Positions 1 through 4,732 of a stretch of DNA of 5,275 bases are shown here, piece after piece. This stretch comes from JAJFUI01 sp039679885. GTDB lineage: Bacteria > Planctomycetota > Planctomycetia > Pirellulales > Thermoguttaceae. A program made the position numbers and the translations under genes. The notes below the pieces were generated by a model. It ran no database searches. It had not been told where the DNA came from and saw only the letters and a list, made by a program, of their open reading frames with translations. The stretch spans positions 1-5,275 of the forward strand of contig JBDKUC010000409.1 of NCBI GenBank assembly GCA_039679885.1, in the 5' to 3' direction. Positions within the stretch are counted from its first letter, which is position 1. Each line of letters starts with the position of its first letter.

Positions 1-173
1 TCCGTGTGGACATAACCTGGCACGGTCGCTGGAATCGATCGCTGGTCCCCTTCCTTGGTAACCTGCCAAGCCCCGCCGAGATCGAGTCGGGCGATGTTCT
101 GGGCAAACGCCGCGCTGCAACACACGCTGGAAAATGCGAGAAAGGCAAAGAGCTTTGCGATGGCAGTCTGCAT
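1..173 (-). CDS. Secreted GH2 family beta-mannosidase-like protein, N-terminal fragment
   Basis: Partial gene read leftward from ATG at 173 and cut by the window edge after 57 codons. Residues 1-24 form a classic Sec signal peptide: a short polar start with one Lys, a hydrophobic stretch (LFAFLAFSSV), then CCSAAFA before a likely cut ahead of Gln25, so the enzyme is probably exported. Mature residues 29-57 read LDLGGAWQV...SIPATVPGYVHT. This matches the opening beta-strand block of glycoside hydrolase family 2 beta-mannosidases (L-x-G-x-W ... PA-x-VPG-x-VH), which trim beta-mannosides from glycans. The catalytic domain lies outside the window, so the substrate cannot be confirmed, and another GH2 enzyme is possible. 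AGGAG lies 6 nt before the ATG, which supports this start. A consensus promoter lies 40 nt further upstream. The two Cys in the signal region do not form a convincing lipobox. Confidence 0.75.
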   Translation of the reverse strand, partial: MQTAIAKLFAFLAFSSVCCSAAFAQNIARLDLGGAWQVTKEGDQRSIPATVPGYVHT

Positions 174-179
174 GAGGGG

Positions 180-184
180 CTCCT
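180..184 (-). promoter_or_regulatory. Ribosome binding site of the GH2 gene
   Basis: The minus strand reads AGGAG, then six bases, then ATG at 173. It fixes the start of the partial mannosidase-like gene. An upstream ATG at 190 is out of frame. Confidence 0.6.
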
Positions 185-211
185 GGTCATGGCGGACGAC
201 GGATCAATCCG

Positions 212-245
212 TGGTTGTAGCCGCATCGCCAAGGCATGTCAACGG
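212..245 (-). promoter_or_regulatory. Sigma-70-type promoter module, copy 1 (upstream of GH2 gene)
   Basis: On the minus strand, a perfect -35 hexamer TTGACA (237-242) is followed after exactly 17 bp by TACAAC (214-219), a 4/6 match to TATAAT. The -10 ends 40 nt before the ATG of the mannosidase-like gene, a normal leader length. The 34-bp module, from CCGTTGACA to TACAACCA, recurs at 1704-1737 with 27 of 34 bases identical. All differences fall in the 17-bp spacer; both hexamers and their flanks are identical. The spacing and position make a promoter the best reading, though a dispersed repeat that happens to carry promoter hexamers cannot be excluded. Confidence 0.6.
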
Positions 246-307
246 TCCGACGCGGCAGTCACCCGGGCCCACGGCGAAGCGGTTCCCATTTCGCGATGAG
301 TGAAATC

Positions 308-321
308 CCGCCTAAAGGCGG
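308..321. repeat. Short palindrome CCGCC-TAAA-GGCGG
   Basis: Perfect 5-bp arms with a 4-nt loop lie 45 nt past the stop of the EamA permease. The context (CCGCC..GGCGGAACTACGAAC) resembles short dispersed intergenic palindromes that I recall from planctomycete genomes. It could act as a weak transcript-end hairpin for the permease, but no T-run follows on the minus strand, so it is not a convincing rho-independent terminator. Confidence 0.4.
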
Positions 322-365
322 AACTACGAACGGCCCTACATTCCACCTTCGTGGCCGACCACATT

Positions 366-1331
366 TCACGTGGTTGAGCGAAGCACCAGGAGTGCCACGC
401 CAGCCACGGCCAATAGGGCGCCGCCGACCGCGCGGGGGCTCACCCGCTCGTGATAGACCAAGATGGTCAGCGGGAGGATCAGCACGGGCATCGTGGCCGT
501 AATGGTCGTCACGACGCCGGCGGAAGAATATCGGAGGGCGAGCATATTGAGGAAGGATCCGGCAAAGGAGCCGATCAACGAGCCGGCAAGCAGAAGGATC
601 GCGGCCGAGCGGTTCCGGATGGTGCAAAGCATCGCAGGCCAACGGCGAAACACGGTCAGGAGCACGATGTAGCCGGGCAAGGCGCCCAGCACCCGGATCA
701 ACGTTGCCCCCGTTACATCCTTGTAGACCTGCATCACGTCCCGGGAAAAGACCATTCCGATGGCGCTCATCGCCGTGGCGAACAGCGCCAAAGCAAGGCC
801 TCGCCGTCGCGCGACGGAGTGCGGAATCGGGCCGGTTGGCCACGGGTAGCTCTCGGGCGGTCCCGGCGCGTTCGGTCCAACCCCGTCCTCGCCGTCGGGC
901 CGTTCGAGCACGACCCAGACGATGCCGGCGAGCGTGATGCACATGCCCAGCCATTGCCGAAAGGTGATCGTCTCGCCGATCGCGAGCGAACCGATGGTCG
1001 TCATCGGGGGCAGCAGGGAGAAGACCAGCAGGGTCAGCCGCGGGCCGATTAGAATCATCGCCTTATAAAGGCAAATGTCGCACAGAAAGAAGCCGAGGAA
1101 GCCGGAAATGCCCAGCAGGATCCAGGTCCGCAGGCCGGCGTCCGTCGGGACGGGCTGGCTGCCGACCAACGGCGCGCAGGCCATCAGCAGCGCGCACGCG
1201 ATGACCATGCGGAAGAAACTGACGGCCAGGGCGCCGACGCGCCGCCCGGCCGACGTGAAAAAGATCGAGGACAGCGTCCAAAAGACGGCGGTGCCGATCG
1301 CCGCCAACTCGCCAGGGTACCGGTCAAACAT
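366..1331 (-). CDS. EamA/DMT superfamily permease (drug/metabolite transporter)
   Basis: A 321-aa inner-membrane protein, the usual length for a two-repeat EamA (DUF6) permease with about ten membrane helices. The first repeat spans roughly residues 8-142, including FSLLPPMTTIGSLAIGE and WLGMCITLAGIVWVVLE, the typical end of an EamA half. A hydrophilic Pro/Gly-rich linker (about 144-177) follows. The second repeat (about 178-319) ends with TATMPVLILPLTILVYHERV and AVGGALLAVAGVALLVL. The E(R/T)-x-x-x-R-x-x-G motif appears at the end of both halves. EamA proteins export or exchange small metabolites; the substrate cannot be predicted from sequence. The start at 1331 gives the expected N-terminus leading straight into helix 1. 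It has no clear Shine-Dalgarno and no nearby promoter; the closest good promoter is about 370 nt upstream at 1704-1737. Confidence 0.9.
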   Translation of the reverse strand: MFDRYPGELAAIGTAVFWTLSSIFFTSAGRRVGALAVSFFRMVIACALLMACAPLVGSQPVPTDAGLRTWILLGISGFLGFFLCDICLYKAMILIGPRLTLLVFSLLPPMTTIGSLAIGETITFRQWLGMCITLAGIVWVVLERPDGEDGVGPNAPGPPESYPWPTGPIPHSVARRRGLALALFATAMSAIGMVFSRDVMQVYKDVTGATLIRVLGALPGYIVLLTVFRRWPAMLCTIRNRSAAILLLAGSLIGSFAGSFLNMLALRYSSAGVVTTITATMPVLILPLTILVYHERVSPRAVGGALLAVAGVALLVLRSTT

Positions 1332-1567
1332 GGGGTGTGTCGCCTAGGAAGTCAATGCCGGTTGGGCGGGCAGGCATACCGCCGATTTCCGGAGCAGTCA
1401 GACTGTCGCCCGAGAGCGCGATCGCTTCGAGCGGAATACATCGGTGCAGATTGTCCGCCGTGGGACGCTCGCTGAAATCATCTTCTCACAGGCGAGCAGC
1501 GATTGCCTGCCGAGCCGGACGAAAAGGGATCAATCGCGCGAGCGTGAAACGCGGCGGTCAGTGCGGA
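1332..1567. other. Leader/intergenic stretch upstream of the EamA gene
   Basis: A 236-bp stretch between the permease start and the small ORF. I find no gene on either strand with a ribosome binding site or recognisable product. On the minus strand TTGACT (about 1350-1355) lies close to the permease start, but no -10 follows at the right distance. The palindrome GCGATCGC (1418-1425) is isolated. If the promoter at 1704-1737 also serves the permease, this stretch is transcribed as a long leader. Confidence 0.4.
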
Positions 1568-1669
1568 TTACGCGGACGCCAGGGCGGTCCCGGGCGGCGA
1601 TCGGGGCGGCGTGGCTCGTCGTGCCGCCGGCCGGAGGAGGGAATAGAACGTCGCGACCACCCTCTTCAT
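1568..1669 (-). CDS. Possible small ORF, 33 aa, unknown function
   Basis: On the minus strand, AGGAG lies 5 nt before ATG at 1669, and a consensus promoter (TTGACA, 17 bp, TACAAC) ends 36 nt before that ATG, so the start has full expression signals. The product begins MKRVVATFYSLL, like the start of a signal or membrane segment, then becomes Arg/Pro/Ala-rich (RPAARRATPPRSPP) and stops with TAA. I recognise no family. In the +1 frame after codon 12 the DNA encodes another Pro/Arg-rich tail (RRPDRRPGPPWRPRNPH, then stop), so this may be a frame-disrupted remnant of a slightly longer protein. It may also be a leader peptide for the permease, which lies 236 bp downstream on the same strand. The expression signals are well supported; the protein itself is doubtful. 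Confidence 0.3.
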   Translation of the reverse strand: MKRVVATFYSLLRPAARRATPPRSPPGTALASA

Positions 1670-1674
1670 GTTGG

Positions 1675-1679
1675 CTCCT
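1675..1679 (-). promoter_or_regulatory. Ribosome binding site of the small ORF
   Basis: AGGAG on the minus strand, 5 nt before ATG at 1669. It is the main reason to consider the 33-codon ORF real. Confidence 0.4.
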
Positions 1680-1703
1680 CATCGTCACCGCAGGGTTGTT
1701 CCC

Positions 1704-1737
1704 TGGTTGTAGCCCCAGTGACGGGGCGTGTCAACGG
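1704..1737 (-). promoter_or_regulatory. Sigma-70-type promoter module, copy 2, with spacer dyad
   Basis: On the minus strand TTGACA (1729-1734), a 17-bp spacer (1712-1728), then TACAAC (1706-1711). The hexamers and flanks are identical to the copy at 212-245. Here the spacer holds a perfect 5-bp inverted repeat, GCCCC (1712-1716) and GGGGC (1723-1727), with a 6-nt centre, filling nearly all the space between -35 and -10. It could be an operator for a dimeric regulator. The module starts 8 bp past the stop codon of the Cys4-domain gene and points at the small ORF and the EamA gene, so those are probably expressed separately from the upstream gene. Confidence 0.6.
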
Positions 1738-1745
1738 AGCGCTCC

Positions 1746-2522
1746 TCAGCGGCGGGTGTTCGGCCTTTGGGCCTGCGGTTGCGGCAGGAAGCGTCGCGGT
1801 GTCTCGCGGACCGCGGCGATGCACTCCTCGTCGCAGAGATACAACGGAAACTCGGCGATGAGCACCTTGACGACCGGACGCTTCACGCCGAGCGGCTGGC
1901 CGCACACGGGGCAAACCCGCTGACGCACGACGGCGTCCGTGTCGGCCTTCGTGGCCAAGACCTGGGTGACATAGGGGCGGACGTTGGCCGATGTGAAGAC
2001 AGGCGTGAACGTGGCCGTCGGATGTTGACGGTCGGGCAGGCCCGTAAACTGGAAGGTGATCGGCGTCTCCCGGTCATTGAGCTGCGCGACATTGAGCACC
2101 GCGACGACGTAGTCCTGCTCGCCCCAGCGTGCCGGCGGAGCGTAGCGGAACGGGAGATGGCGGACTTCTCTTTCGTCAGGCAGTTGCAGCGACATCTCGG
2201 CGTGGAGGTCCCTTGCGCTCAACGGTTGGAACGACTTGTCATACAGATAAATCCGCGTTTGCAGCGGCATGTAGACGATCTCGTACCGGTTTTCGTCGGT
2301 CGCCAGATACTGGCCTCCGTGGAGCGTCAACTTGCGTTGCGATGGCGAAACGGCGCCGCGGTAGCGATCGGCCATGCTGTCACGATTGGCCGGTCCGCCG
2401 CCACGACCACCTCGCCCACCGCCCGCCTGCGCCAACGCGGTCGAGGTCAGAAGGAAAGCCGATACAGCGACCGCCAGCAGTGCGTGGCCGGCTAGACAGA
2501 GATCGAATTGCCGCTTTTTCAT
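1746..2522 (-). CDS. Secreted protein with C-terminal Cys4 (YHS/TRASH-like) metal-binding domain
   Basis: A 258-aa protein starting at ATG 2522. Residues 1-31 are a Sec signal peptide (MKKRQFDLC, hydrophobic AGHALLAVAVSAFLLTS, then TALA before Gln32). A Gly/Arg-rich linker (34-43) follows. Residues about 65-175 look like a beta-sandwich (LHGGQYLATDENRYEIVYMP, TRIYLYDKSFQPLSA). I associate this with planctomycete envelope proteins of unknown function that often accompany metal-handling genes. Residues 203-247 carry CPVCGQPLG (Cys204, Cys207) and YLCDEECIAAV (Cys230, Cys234), the pattern of YHS/TRASH-type modules that bind metal ions. A periplasmic metal sensor, chaperone or scavenger is a plausible role but inferred. 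A GTG at 2579 would add 19 residues ahead of the signal peptide and overlap the likely -10 (2569-2574), so I prefer the internal ATG. The ribosome site is weak (AAAGGG, 8 nt before ATG). Confidence 0.8.
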   Translation of the reverse strand: MKKRQFDLCLAGHALLAVAVSAFLLTSTALAQAGGGRGGRGGGPANRDSMADRYRGAVSPSQRKLTLHGGQYLATDENRYEIVYMPLQTRIYLYDKSFQPLSARDLHAEMSLQLPDEREVRHLPFRYAPPARWGEQDYVVAVLNVAQLNDRETPITFQFTGLPDRQHPTATFTPVFTSANVRPYVTQVLATKADTDAVVRQRVCPVCGQPLGVKRPVVKVLIAEFPLYLCDEECIAAVRETPRRFLPQPQAQRPNTRR

Positions 2523-2568
2523 GGCAAGGACCCTTTGCCACACGTCGGGGGAGGTTATCAGGGCGGGC

Positions 2569-2574
2569 ATTGTA
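2569..2574 (-). promoter_or_regulatory. Probable -10 element of the Cys4-domain gene
   Basis: TACAAT on the minus strand (5/6 match to TATAAT), ending 46 nt before ATG 2522, close to the 36-40 nt spacing of the two consensus promoters in this window. No convincing -35 lies 16-18 bp upstream; TTGTCT sits 22 bp away, which is too far. An activator-dependent or weak promoter would fit. Confidence 0.35.
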
Positions 2575-2682
2575 GGCACATCGCCACCGCCACGCCAGAC
2601 AAAATGGGTGAAATGGCGACCCTCCCGGGCCTTCCGTTGTCTGCGGCAAATGGTGAACTACGGGTGGCGCCATGTCGGGTGC

Positions 2683-2707
2683 CATGCCCACGCCTGTCGT
2701 GGGCATG
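2683..2707. repeat. Palindromic repeat CATGCCCACG-N5-CGTGGGCATG
   Basis: Perfect 10-bp arms (2683-2692 and 2698-2707) around a 5-nt loop (CCTGT), able to form a strong hairpin on either strand. The surrounding GGGTGCCATGCCCACG wording resembles dispersed repeats that I recall from planctomycete intergenic DNA. It lies about 230 bp upstream of the portal gene and is not placed like a terminator. Confidence 0.7.
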
Positions 2708-2764
2708 AGGAGCCGGCCAACATGCCTGCTGTCTCGCTACGCTGAATTGGCCCGAAAAGCTCGC

Positions 2765-2793
2765 TTGAGGCGCCCCGATCGCGCTGGTAGTCT
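2765..2793 (+). promoter_or_regulatory. Weak candidate promoter for the portal gene
   Basis: TTGAGG (2765-2770), a 17-bp spacer, then TAGTCT (2788-2793), 142 nt before the portal ATG. The spacing is ideal but the hexamers match only 4/6 and 3/6. The segment also contains imperfect dyads (CGCCCC at 2771-2776 with GGGGCG at 2794-2799), so it may be structural rather than a promoter. Confidence 0.2.
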
Positions 2794-2920
2794 GGGGCGA
2801 GCGTACACACTTCCGCTTCGGCCGCGTGCCGCCGCAGTCTTCAAGGCACGCGTTTCCATTCAGCCACGGTCCGGCCTTGCGCTGCGCGCGGGCTGCGCAT
2901 CGTTGGCGAGTCGACATTCC

Positions 2921-2925
2921 AGGAG
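2921..2925 (+). promoter_or_regulatory. Ribosome binding site of the portal gene
   Basis: AGGAG, 10 nt before the ATG at 2936. The spacing is slightly long but supports this start for the portal protein. Confidence 0.45.
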
Positions 2926-2935
2926 AACCTGACTC

Positions 2936-4336
2936 ATGACGGCAAACGCGACCGAGCGATTCGACGGAGCCCAGCCCACAACAGCCCACGTTGACCCCAG
3001 GGCAAGGCGTCTCGAACGACGACTCGCCGAGGCGTTCGACCAACTCTGGGATGCCTTCGTCGATCCGGCCGACGCAATCAGCGACGCCGACGGGACGCCC
3101 TGGACTTCGCTGGGCGGCTTGGGCCAAGGCGTCGCAACCGGCATGGCCTTCGCCAACGAGCAGCAACTGGCCGAGATCCGCCAGCAGTGCCGGGCGTTGG
3201 CCGTCGCGAACGAGTTCGCCATCAACGGCCACGAGAATCGCATCAGTTACATCGTCGGCAGCGGCCACGCCTATCGGGCCGTCGCCCGCCGCGGCGTCAT
3301 GCCTGACGAAATGCTGCTGCGCGGCGTTCAGGCCGTCCTTGACGAGTTCGTCTGCTTGAATCGTTGGCATCAGCGCCAACAGGAGATCGTCCGCCGCAAG
3401 GACCGCGACGGGGAGTGTTTTTTGCGGCTGTTCTTGGGCGACGATGGCAAGACGCTTGTGCGGTTCGTCGAGCCGGCCGAGGTGGCTGCGCCCAGGGAAC
3501 GCTCGGCGGACCCCTCGGCGAGCTTCGGCGTGCAGACGGACCCAGACGATGTCGAGACGGTGCGGGGTTACTGGATCGGCGGCCGATTCGTCGATGCCGA
3601 TGAGATCCAGCACCGCAAGGCGAACGTCGATGCCAACGTGAAGCGAGGGCTGCCCTTGTTCTTCCCCGTCCGAAAGAACCTTCGCCGGGCGGAAAAACTC
3701 CTCCGCAACATGAGCGTGGTCGCCGAAATCCAGTCGGCGATCGCCATCATCCGCAAACACCAGGCCGCGACAGGCGTCGGCCTGGCCGATTTCGTCGCCG
3801 CCAGCGCCGACCTCAGCGTCGCCAACTCGGCGACTGGCCGCACGAGCCACTTCCGCCGCTATGCGCCCGGAACGATCCTCGACACGGCCGCCGGCACCGA
3901 TTACCAGTTCCCCGCCGCCGGCATCGACGCCGCACGTTACGTCGCCGTGCTCCAGGCCGAGCTGCGGGCCATCGCCAGCCGGCTGGTCATGCCCGAGTTC
4001 ATGCTGAGCAGCGACGCCAGCAACGCCAACTACTCGTCGACGATGGTTGCCGAAGGGCCGGCGGTCAAGATGTTCGACCGGCTTCAGCACGAGATGCTTG
4101 AAGACGATATTGCGTTGCTTCGTCGCGTGCTGGCCCACGCCGTCGTCGCCGGCCGGCTGCCCTTCGAGTCGCTGACGAGCGTCGACATCCAGGGCATTCC
4201 ACCTCGGCTGGCCGTCCGCGATCGGCTGAAGGAAGCCCAGGCCGATCAGATTCTTGTGCGCAACGGAGCGATGTCGGTGCAAACGATGGCCCTCCGCAAC
4301 GGCCTCGACCCGGAGCAGGAGCAGCAAGGCTCGTAG
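2936..4336 (+). CDS. Phage portal protein, orphan
   Basis: A 466-aa protein, in the normal length range of tailed-phage portal proteins. Portals form the dodecameric ring at one capsid vertex through which DNA is packaged and ejected. Family-like blocks appear in order: NEFAINGHENRISYIVGSGH (92-111), the segment where portals describe the local non-wing fold; DRDGECFLRLFL (156-167); VRFVEPAEV (175-183); RGLPLFFPVRKNLRRAEKLL (237-256), like the RGvP-x-F...L motif of lambda-type portals; ARYVAVLQAELRAIASRLVM (333-352) leading into LSSDASNANYSSTMVAEGP (357-375), the usual conserved core; and LVRNGAMSVQTMALRNGLDPEQE (440-462), the typical C-terminal helix region. The frame is intact. No terminase, prohead protease, capsid or tail gene lies next to it here; neighbours are a metal-binding secreted protein and a DUF362 protein. 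It could be a prophage remnant, a domesticated gene or the edge of a larger element. I cannot assign the exact Pfam portal subfamily. Confidence 0.85.
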   Translation: MTANATERFDGAQPTTAHVDPRARRLERRLAEAFDQLWDAFVDPADAISDADGTPWTSLGGLGQGVATGMAFANEQQLAEIRQQCRALAVANEFAINGHENRISYIVGSGHAYRAVARRGVMPDEMLLRGVQAVLDEFVCLNRWHQRQQEIVRRKDRDGECFLRLFLGDDGKTLVRFVEPAEVAAPRERSADPSASFGVQTDPDDVETVRGYWIGGRFVDADEIQHRKANVDANVKRGLPLFFPVRKNLRRAEKLLRNMSVVAEIQSAIAIIRKHQAATGVGLADFVAASADLSVANSATGRTSHFRRYAPGTILDTAAGTDYQFPAAGIDAARYVAVLQAELRAIASRLVMPEFMLSSDASNANYSSTMVAEGPAVKMFDRLQHEMLEDDIALLRRVLAHAVVAGRLPFESLTSVDIQGIPPRLAVRDRLKEAQADQILVRNGAMSVQTMALRNGLDPEQEQQGS

Positions 4337-4338
4337 TT

Positions 4339-4358
4339 GTCGGGGCAGGTGTGCCGAC
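4339..4358 (+). terminator. Possible transcript-end hairpin after portal gene
   Basis: GTCGG and CCGAC arms with a 10-nt loop, 3 nt past the portal stop codon. No T-run follows, so an intrinsic terminator is doubtful. Confidence 0.2.
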
Positions 4359-4370
4359 CAGAACCGTAGG

Positions 4371-4388
4371 GTGGTTGCTTGCAACCAC
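4371..4388. repeat. Palindrome GTGGTTGC-TT-GCAACCAC
   Basis: Perfect 8-bp arms with a 2-nt centre, preceded by CCGTAGG. That wording (CCGTAGGGTGG...) is shared by dispersed intergenic elements that I recall from planctomycetes. Confidence 0.6.
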
Positions 4389-4440
4389 GCGTTCGATCAT
4401 CGGCGGACGGAAAAGACCTGCGCACCGGCCCAACACGGGT

Positions 4441-4454
4441 GCGTGCAAGCACGC
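4441..4454. repeat. Palindrome GCGTGC-AA-GCACGC
   Basis: Perfect 6-bp arms with a 2-nt centre, 52 bp after the similar palindrome at 4371-4388. Both are preceded by GGGTG and have the same tight-centre design, so they may be diverged ends of one element. Confidence 0.5.
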
Positions 4455-4484
4455 GCCCCACGTTGACCTAGTGAAATGCAACCT

Positions 4485-4563
4485 GGTGGCACGCCCTGCA
4501 AGGGCGTGGCAGATCGGCGTGCCGCCGTCGCACACTCACCACGCCCTTGCAGGGCGTGCCACC
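4485..4563. repeat. Nested inverted repeat, perfect 25-bp arms (REP/MITE-like)
   Basis: Left arm 4485-4509 and right arm 4539-4563 are exact reverse complements, separated by 29 bp. Each arm is itself a hairpin: CACGCCC and GGGCGTG, 7 bp each, around a 5-nt loop. The whole element can fold as one long stem or as two short ones. No open frame with a recognisable product lies inside. The architecture matches REP doublets (BIME-like) or very small non-autonomous elements. I see no clear target-site duplication directly outside the arms. Confidence 0.8.
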
Positions 4564-4599
4564 CAAAGTCGATTGCCAAATTCGATTGCTTCCTGGATA

Positions 4600-4616
4600 G
4601 CCGCTAACGGAGCGGC
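4600..4616. repeat. Palindrome GCCGCT-AACGG-AGCGGC
   Basis: Perfect 6-bp arms with a 5-nt loop, 32 bp upstream of the -35 of the likely DUF362 promoter. It continues into GCGGAACTAATTG, a phrase I associate with dispersed planctomycete repeats. Confidence 0.55.
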
Positions 4617-4647
4617 GCGGAACTAATTGCCCTCGCCGGTGTTTCAG

Positions 4648-4677
4648 TTGACAACGGCCCTCGACCTGGACGACAAT
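4648..4677 (+). promoter_or_regulatory. Sigma-70-type promoter of the DUF362 gene
   Basis: A perfect -35 TTGACA (4648-4653), an 18-bp spacer, then GACAAT (4672-4677, 4/6 match). Predicted transcription starts near 4684, giving a leader of about 50 nt. That leader opens with a small hairpin, CGGTC/GACCG (4685-4698). Confidence 0.45.
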
Positions 4678-4720
4678 GGGCGAACGGTCGTCTGACCGCG
4701 TTGTCTTGCCCAACACCACC

Positions 4721-4725
4721 GGGAG
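4721..4725 (+). promoter_or_regulatory. Ribosome binding site of the DUF362 gene
   Basis: GGGAG, 7 nt before ATG 4733, which supports that start. Confidence 0.55.
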
Positions 4726-4732
4726 ATCGACA

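Larger units (their letters stand above)
2523..2935. other. Divergent intergenic region between Cys4-domain and portal genes
   Basis: A 413-bp gap between a leftward and a rightward gene. It holds the -10 for the leftward gene near 2569-2574, a perfect 10-bp inverted repeat at 2683-2707, and a weak candidate promoter for the portal gene at 2765-2793. Open frames crossing it lack a fitting ribosome site or recognisable product. No integrase, attachment-site duplication or tRNA is visible. Confidence 0.5.
4337..4732. other. Repeat-rich intergenic region between portal and DUF362 genes
   Basis: A 396-bp stretch with no supported gene. It is a string of hairpins: GTCGG/CCGAC at 4339-4358, GTGGTTGC/GCAACCAC at 4371-4388, GCGTGC/GCACGC at 4441-4454, the nested 25-bp inverted repeat at 4485-4563, and GCCGCT/AGCGGC at 4600-4616. 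Then come the likely DUF362 promoter (4648-4677) and a small leader hairpin at 4685-4698. The accumulation of palindromes suggests a landing zone for REP-like elements. Confidence 0.6.

Noticed and set aside
259..954. Open frame of 231 codons on the minus strand
   Set aside because: It is a shifted frame inside the EamA permease gene and lacks the membrane helices seen in the true frame.
450..1052. Open frame of 200 codons on the plus strand
   Set aside because: It is antisense to the permease, low-complexity and rich in Asp/Arg/Gln/Gly, with no family resemblance.
1418..1425. GCGATCGC palindrome
   Set aside because: An 8-bp palindrome is expected by chance in GC-rich DNA, and nothing around it suggests a function.
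1728..2495. Open frame of 255 codons on the plus strand
   Set aside because: It is antisense to the Cys4-domain gene, whose signal peptide and Cys motifs are clear; the plus-strand product has no such features.
2716..2745. GAGGAG followed by ATG at about 2721, resembling the start of the small ORF at 1669
   Set aside because: The frame stops after seven codons (MPAVSLR), so it is not a useful gene; the resemblance is probably chance.
2580..2935. Integration site or tRNA upstream of the portal gene
   Set aside because: I found no tRNA-like cloverleaf, integrase fragment or direct repeat shared between the two sides of the portal gene.
2558..4384. Open frame of 608 codons on the minus strand
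   Set aside because: It lies antisense to the portal gene, runs through the divergent gap, has His/Asp/Arg/Gly-rich composition typical of a mirrored GC-rich frame, and shows no recognisable domain or fitting ribosome site.
4371..4563. Possible CRISPR array or tandem repeat
   Set aside because: The repeats are inverted and of different sequence, with no regular direct repeat and spacer pattern.
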